This document shows, piece after piece, positions 4,478 to 7,102 of a stretch of DNA of 7,102 nucleotides (positions within the stretch are counted from its first letter, which is position 1; each line of letters starts with the position of its first letter). The translations under genes were made by a program, and so were the position numbers. Origin of the DNA: an uncultured Oscillospiraceae bacterium (lineage in GTDB: Bacteria > Bacillota > Clostridia > Oscillospirales > Ruminococcaceae); the NCBI GenBank assembly GCA_900546885.1, contig UREN01000090.1:1-7102 (forward strand), read 5' to 3'. The notes under the pieces were generated by a model, which worked only from the letters and a program-made list of their open reading frames with translations, was not told the origin of the DNA and made no database searches.

Positions 4478-7012
4478 TTAGCCCTGCACCTTTTTCAGCG
4501 GCGCGTAGTTTGCCATGGTTTTTTTCACGCCCGCCTTTTCAAAGCGTATTTCCACAATGGTGTCGCCCGCCACAGGCGTGGTTTTCAGCACCTGCCCGCG
4601 GCCAAACACCTTGTGCTCTACTATGTCGCCGGGCTTGTACGCGGCGCCGGCCGCCTGGGCCGGGCGCGCCGCGCTGCCCGCCTGAATGCCGCTGCCCGCG
4701 CCAAAGCCGCCCGCCGCACGGGCGGGCGCGGCCTGCCCGCCCAACGTAGAGCCGCCGCCCACATGGCGCTGCACGCCGCCGGCGCGGCCCGCAGGGCGCA
4801 TGGGCGCGTTGTATTCGCGGTTTAAATAATTGCCGCGCACAGCACCCGCGCCATAGCCGCCCGCGGCATAGCCCGCGCCATAACCGGCGGGCTGCACGGC
4901 GCGCATGGCGGCCATGGGGCTTTGCTCGTATTCCAGCAGCTCGGGGCCTATTTCCATTAAAAAGCGCGAGGGCTTGTTGCGCTTTGTCTGCCCAAACATC
5001 ATGCGCGAAGCCGCGCACGAAAGGTACAGCTCTTTTTTGGCGCGCGTAATGCCCACATAGCACAGGCGGCGCTCTTCCTCCAAATCTTCCTGGGAAAAGC
5101 GGCTCATCTCGCTGGGGAAAATGCCCTCTTCCAGCCCCAGCACAAACACATACGGAAACTCGAGGCCCTTGGCCGAGTGCAGCGTCATCATCACCACCAC
5201 GTCGGCGTCCTCATCGTAGCTGTCCAAATCGCTAATGAGGGCCACTTCTTCCAAAAAGCCCTCCAGGCTGGCCTCGGGGCCGCGCTGGTCGGCATACGTT
5301 TTCACGCTGGACACCAGCTGGCCAATGTTTTCCAGGCGCGTCTGCCCTTCTTCCCCGGCGTTTTCCAGCATGGCCCTGTAGCCGGTGAGGGTGACAAGCT
5401 CGTTCACAAACACATCCAGCGGCAGCGTGTCGTGCGCCTGGCACAGGGCGTTGTAAATGCGCACAAAGCCGCCCAGCGCCGAAGAGGCGCGCGCCAGCGA
5501 GGGGTATTGCGGCAAATCCAGCAGCACGTCCAGCATGGCCACGCCGTCGGCGGCGGCCATGTCCGCCACGTTCTGCACCGTGGTGGCGCCTATTTTGCGC
5601 GCGGGCTCGTTGATGATGCGCCGCAGGCGCAAATCGTCGTTTTTGTTGGCCACAATGCTCATGTAGGCAAGAATGTCCTTAATTTCCTTGCGGTCGTAAA
5701 AGCGGTGGCCGCCCACAATTTTATACGGGATGCCCGCGCGGGCAAAGTAGGTTTCCACCGGGCCGGACTGCGCGTTCATGCGGTATAAAATGGCGTGGTC
5801 GCGCAGCTTGGCGCCGTTTTTCACGTTGCGGCCTATCACCTCGGCCACATGCGCAGCCTCGTCCAGCTCGGAATCGGCCTCATAGCAGGCAATTTTTGCG
5901 CCGTCGCCGTTGTCTGTCCACAACGTTTTGCCCTTGCGCGCGGCGTTGTTGCGAATGACGCAGTTGGCCGCGTTCAAAATGTTGGAGGTAGAGCGGTAGT
6001 TCTGCTCCAGCCGGATGACCCTGGCGCCGCGGAAGTGCTGTTCAAAATTCAAAATATTCTCGATGGTGGCGCCGCGGAAGCGGTAGATGCTTTGGTCGTC
6101 GTCGCCCACCACGCACACGTTCTGTTCGGGGCCCGTCAAAAGGCGCACCAGCTCGAACTGGGCCACGCTGGTGTCCTGATATTCGTCCACCAGCACATAG
6201 CGAAAGCGGCGCTGGTAATCTTCCCGCACGTCTGCGTGCTCGCTCAGCAGCCTCACCGTCTGGTAAATCAGGCCGTCAAAATCCAGCGCGCCGGCGCTTT
6301 GCAGCCGCGCCTCGTAGGCCGAATACACCTTTGCCACCAGGTTGTCGCGCGTGGAGGCCGCGCTTTGGGCCGCCATATCGGGGCTTACCATGCGGTCTTT
6401 CAGGCGGCCAATGGCGTTCAGCGCCGTTTTCACGGGCAGAAATTTATCGTCCACCTCCAGCGCGCGGTACACTTCCTTCATGGCGCGCTGGGCGTCGTCG
6501 GTGTCGTAGATGGTAAAGCTTTTGGGAATGCCCACATGCTCGCCATCGCGGCGCAAAATGCGCACGCAGGCCGAATGGAAGGTAGAGGCGTTCACGTCCT
6601 GCCCGGCCTGCCCCAGCATGGCGGAAAGCCGGTTTTTCAATTCGCCCGCGGCCTTGTTGGTAAAGGTGATGGCCAGAATGCGGTACGGCCAGACGGGCTG
6701 CTGCGCCAGCAGGGGCGCCAGCGCCTGGCTGGGCGCGCCGCCCGTCTGCACAAGCTGTTCCAGCTCGGCCACATGCGCGCCGGTAAGCCCCGCGGGCACA
6801 GACGAAGAATGGTATGCGCCGCCAAAGCGCACCAGGTTGGCAATGCGGTTTACCAGCACGGTGGTTTTGCCGCTGCCCGCGCCCGCCAGAATCAGCAGCG
6901 GCCCCTCGGTGTGAAACACCGCCTCGCGCTGCACATCGTTCAGCTTGCCAAACTGCCCCTCAATATATTGTTTTCGCAGCGCCAGAAAGCGCGCGGAAAG
7001 TTCCTGTTCCAT
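4478..7012 (-). CDS. pcrA: ATP-dependent DNA helicase PcrA (UvrD/Rep family, SF1A)
   Basis: PcrA is a 3'-5' DNA helicase used in repair, plasmid replication and clearing of RecA filaments or stalled RNA polymerase. The 844-aa protein has all SF1 motifs: Q motif LNDVQREAV (24-32), Walker A AGAGSGKTT (43-51), motif Ia AITFTNKAA (114-122), motif II VDEYQD (275-280), motif III VVGDDDQSIYRFRGA (301-315), motif IV LEQNYRS (335-341), motif V TLHSAKGLE (610-618) and motif VI YVGITRAKK (652-660). A Gly/Ala-rich linker (about 697-790) leads to a Tudor-like tail (791-844, KPGDIVEHKVFGRGQV) of the kind that binds RNA polymerase in B. subtilis PcrA. An extra segment (about 64-109) lies between motifs I and Ia. 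The start is the ATG at 7012; a TTG at 7060 is in frame but sits at the expected mRNA 5' end inside a hairpin, so I reject it. The Shine-Dalgarno (AGGCAGGG) is imperfect. Confidence 0.96.
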   Translation of the reverse strand: MEQELSARFLALRKQYIEGQFGKLNDVQREAVFHTEGPLLILAGAGSGKTTVLVNRIANLVRFGGAYHSSSVPAGLTGAHVAELEQLVQTGGAPSQALAPLLAQQPVWPYRILAITFTNKAAGELKNRLSAMLGQAGQDVNASTFHSACVRILRRDGEHVGIPKSFTIYDTDDAQRAMKEVYRALEVDDKFLPVKTALNAIGRLKDRMVSPDMAAQSAASTRDNLVAKVYSAYEARLQSAGALDFDGLIYQTVRLLSEHADVREDYQRRFRYVLVDEYQDTSVAQFELVRLLTGPEQNVCVVGDDDQSIYRFRGATIENILNFEQHFRGARVIRLEQNYRSTSNILNAANCVIRNNAARKGKTLWTDNGDGAKIACYEADSELDEAAHVAEVIGRNVKNGAKLRDHAILYRMNAQSGPVETYFARAGIPYKIVGGHRFYDRKEIKDILAYMSIVANKNDDLRLRRIINEPARKIGATTVQNVADMAAADGVAMLDVLLDLPQYPSLARASSALGGFVRIYNALCQAHDTLPLDVFVNELVTLTGYRAMLENAGEEGQTRLENIGQLVSSVKTYADQRGPEASLEGFLEEVALISDLDSYDEDADVVVMMTLHSAKGLEFPYVFVLGLEEGIFPSEMSRFSQEDLEEERRLCYVGITRAKKELYLSCAASRMMFGQTKRNKPSRFLMEIGPELLEYEQSPMAAMRAVQPAGYGAGYAAGGYGAGAVRGNYLNREYNAPMRPAGRAGGVQRHVGGGSTLGGQAAPARAAGGFGAGSGIQAGSAARPAQAAGAAYKPGDIVEHKVFGRGQVLKTTPVAGDTIVEIRFEKAGVKKTMANYAPLKKVQG

Positions 7013-7035
7013 GAAAGCCCTGCCTTTTTTGTTCT

Positions 7036-7060
7036 TTGCGCGGGGCCCTGCCCAGCGCAA
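7036..7060 (-). promoter_or_regulatory. Hairpin at the 5' end of the pcrA operon leader
   Basis: In the leader RNA, TTGCGC (7060-7055) pairs with GCGCAA (7041-7036). After one mismatch, GGGC (7053-7050) pairs with GCCC (7046-7043) around a 3-nt loop. No T-tract follows, so it is not a terminator. It would lie within a few nt of the predicted transcript start, where such hairpins often protect mRNA from decay. The fold is seen in the sequence; the role is inferred. Confidence 0.5.
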
Positions 7061-7068
7061 GCTAAAAT

Positions 7069-7097
7069 ATTATAGCACGATTTGCCCCATAAAAAAA
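7069..7097 (-). promoter_or_regulatory. Extended -10 sigma-A-type promoter for the pcrA operon
   Basis: The minus strand has a perfect TATAAT at 7074-7069 with TG one base upstream (7077-7076), the extended -10 form. At 17-bp spacing the -35 position is TTTTTT (7097-7092), a poor match to TTGACA that the extended -10 can offset. The predicted transcript start is near 7062, leaving a leader of about 50 nt before the pcrA ATG. Confidence 0.7.
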
Positions 7098-7102
7098 GCC
7101 GT
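7091..7102 (-). terminator. Possible tail of a terminator cut by the window edge
   Basis: On the minus strand the window opens with ACGGC and then seven Ts, the usual look of the 3' stem arm plus U-tract of an intrinsic terminator of an upstream same-strand gene. It could equally be the 5' half of a terminator for a plus-strand gene. The other arm is outside the window, so this cannot be confirmed. The Ts also overlap the -35 region of the pcrA promoter. Confidence 0.35.

Noticed and set aside
868..4749. A very long plus-strand open frame (1293 codons) antisense to four genes
   Set aside because: It is codon-aligned with mltG and thyX on the other strand, so it stays open simply because those genes avoid TTA, CTA and TCA. 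Its product is low-complexity and matches no family I know, while the minus strand codes recognisable enzymes throughout.
7013..7060. Extending pcrA to an in-frame TTG at 7060
   Set aside because: The TTG lies about two nt after the predicted transcript start and within a hairpin, with no room for a ribosome binding site. The ATG at 7012 begins a normal PcrA N-terminus.
5795..7075. Plus-strand 426-codon frame opposite pcrA
   Set aside because: It is codon-aligned antisense to pcrA, and the pcrA frame contains all helicase motifs. The plus-strand product is rich in Ala, His, Gln and Val, as expected of a complement shadow.
1..7102. CRISPR, toxin-antitoxin, phage, transposon or novel defence system
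   Set aside because: There are no repeat-spacer arrays, transposase or phage motifs and no unexplained gene pairs. The five genes are all recognisable housekeeping families filling nearly the whole window.

Overview
The window looks like core chromosome from a G+C-rich Clostridia-type Firmicute. A gut Oscillospirales relative (Faecalibacterium, Gemmiger or Subdoligranulum-like) is my best guess. The reasons are Gram-positive-type AGGAGG ribosome binding sites, a PcrA-type rather than proteobacterial UvrD helicase with a C-terminal Tudor-like domain, ThyX thymidylate synthase, and an MltG with a long cytoplasmic extension. The taxonomy is inference; no rRNA or other marker is present. I see no mobile element, CRISPR array, tRNA, rRNA or phage gene.

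All five genes lie on the minus strand, so the region reads from right to left. At the right edge (7091-7102) the sequence looks like the tail of an upstream terminator. Next comes a promoter with a perfect TATAAT and an extended -10 TG (7069-7077), then a short 5' leader that can fold into a hairpin (7036-7060). The genes follow in this order: pcrA (4478-7012, DNA helicase), thyX (3670-4449, flavin-dependent thymidylate synthase), tmk (2999-3673, dTMP kinase), mltG (1471-2997, endolytic murein transglycosylase) and a U32 'peptidase' family gene (129-1382, probable RNA-hydroxylation enzyme). The first four are very tightly packed: a 28-nt gap, a GTGA overlap and a 1-nt gap. They are almost certainly one transcript.

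The only sizeable internal gap (1383-1470) holds a strong hairpin plus T-tract directly ahead of the U32 ribosome binding site. It also holds a second copy of one hairpin arm just after the mltG stop codon, so mutually exclusive folds are possible. The window ends at the left with two hairpins after the U32 gene, the outer one shaped like a bidirectional terminator (42-70).

Functionally, ThyX and Tmk are consecutive steps (dUMP to dTMP to dTDP). PcrA unwinds DNA and removes stalled complexes in replication and repair. MltG cuts nascent peptidoglycan strands at the membrane. The mltG to U32 order recalls the B. subtilis yrrL-yrrM-yrrN-yrrO locus, where the U32 proteins modify tRNA wobble uridine. 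The window therefore looks like a housekeeping growth operon. The most interesting points are the candidate attenuator between mltG and the U32 gene and lineage-specific extensions in MltG and PcrA. I found no convincing undescribed system.
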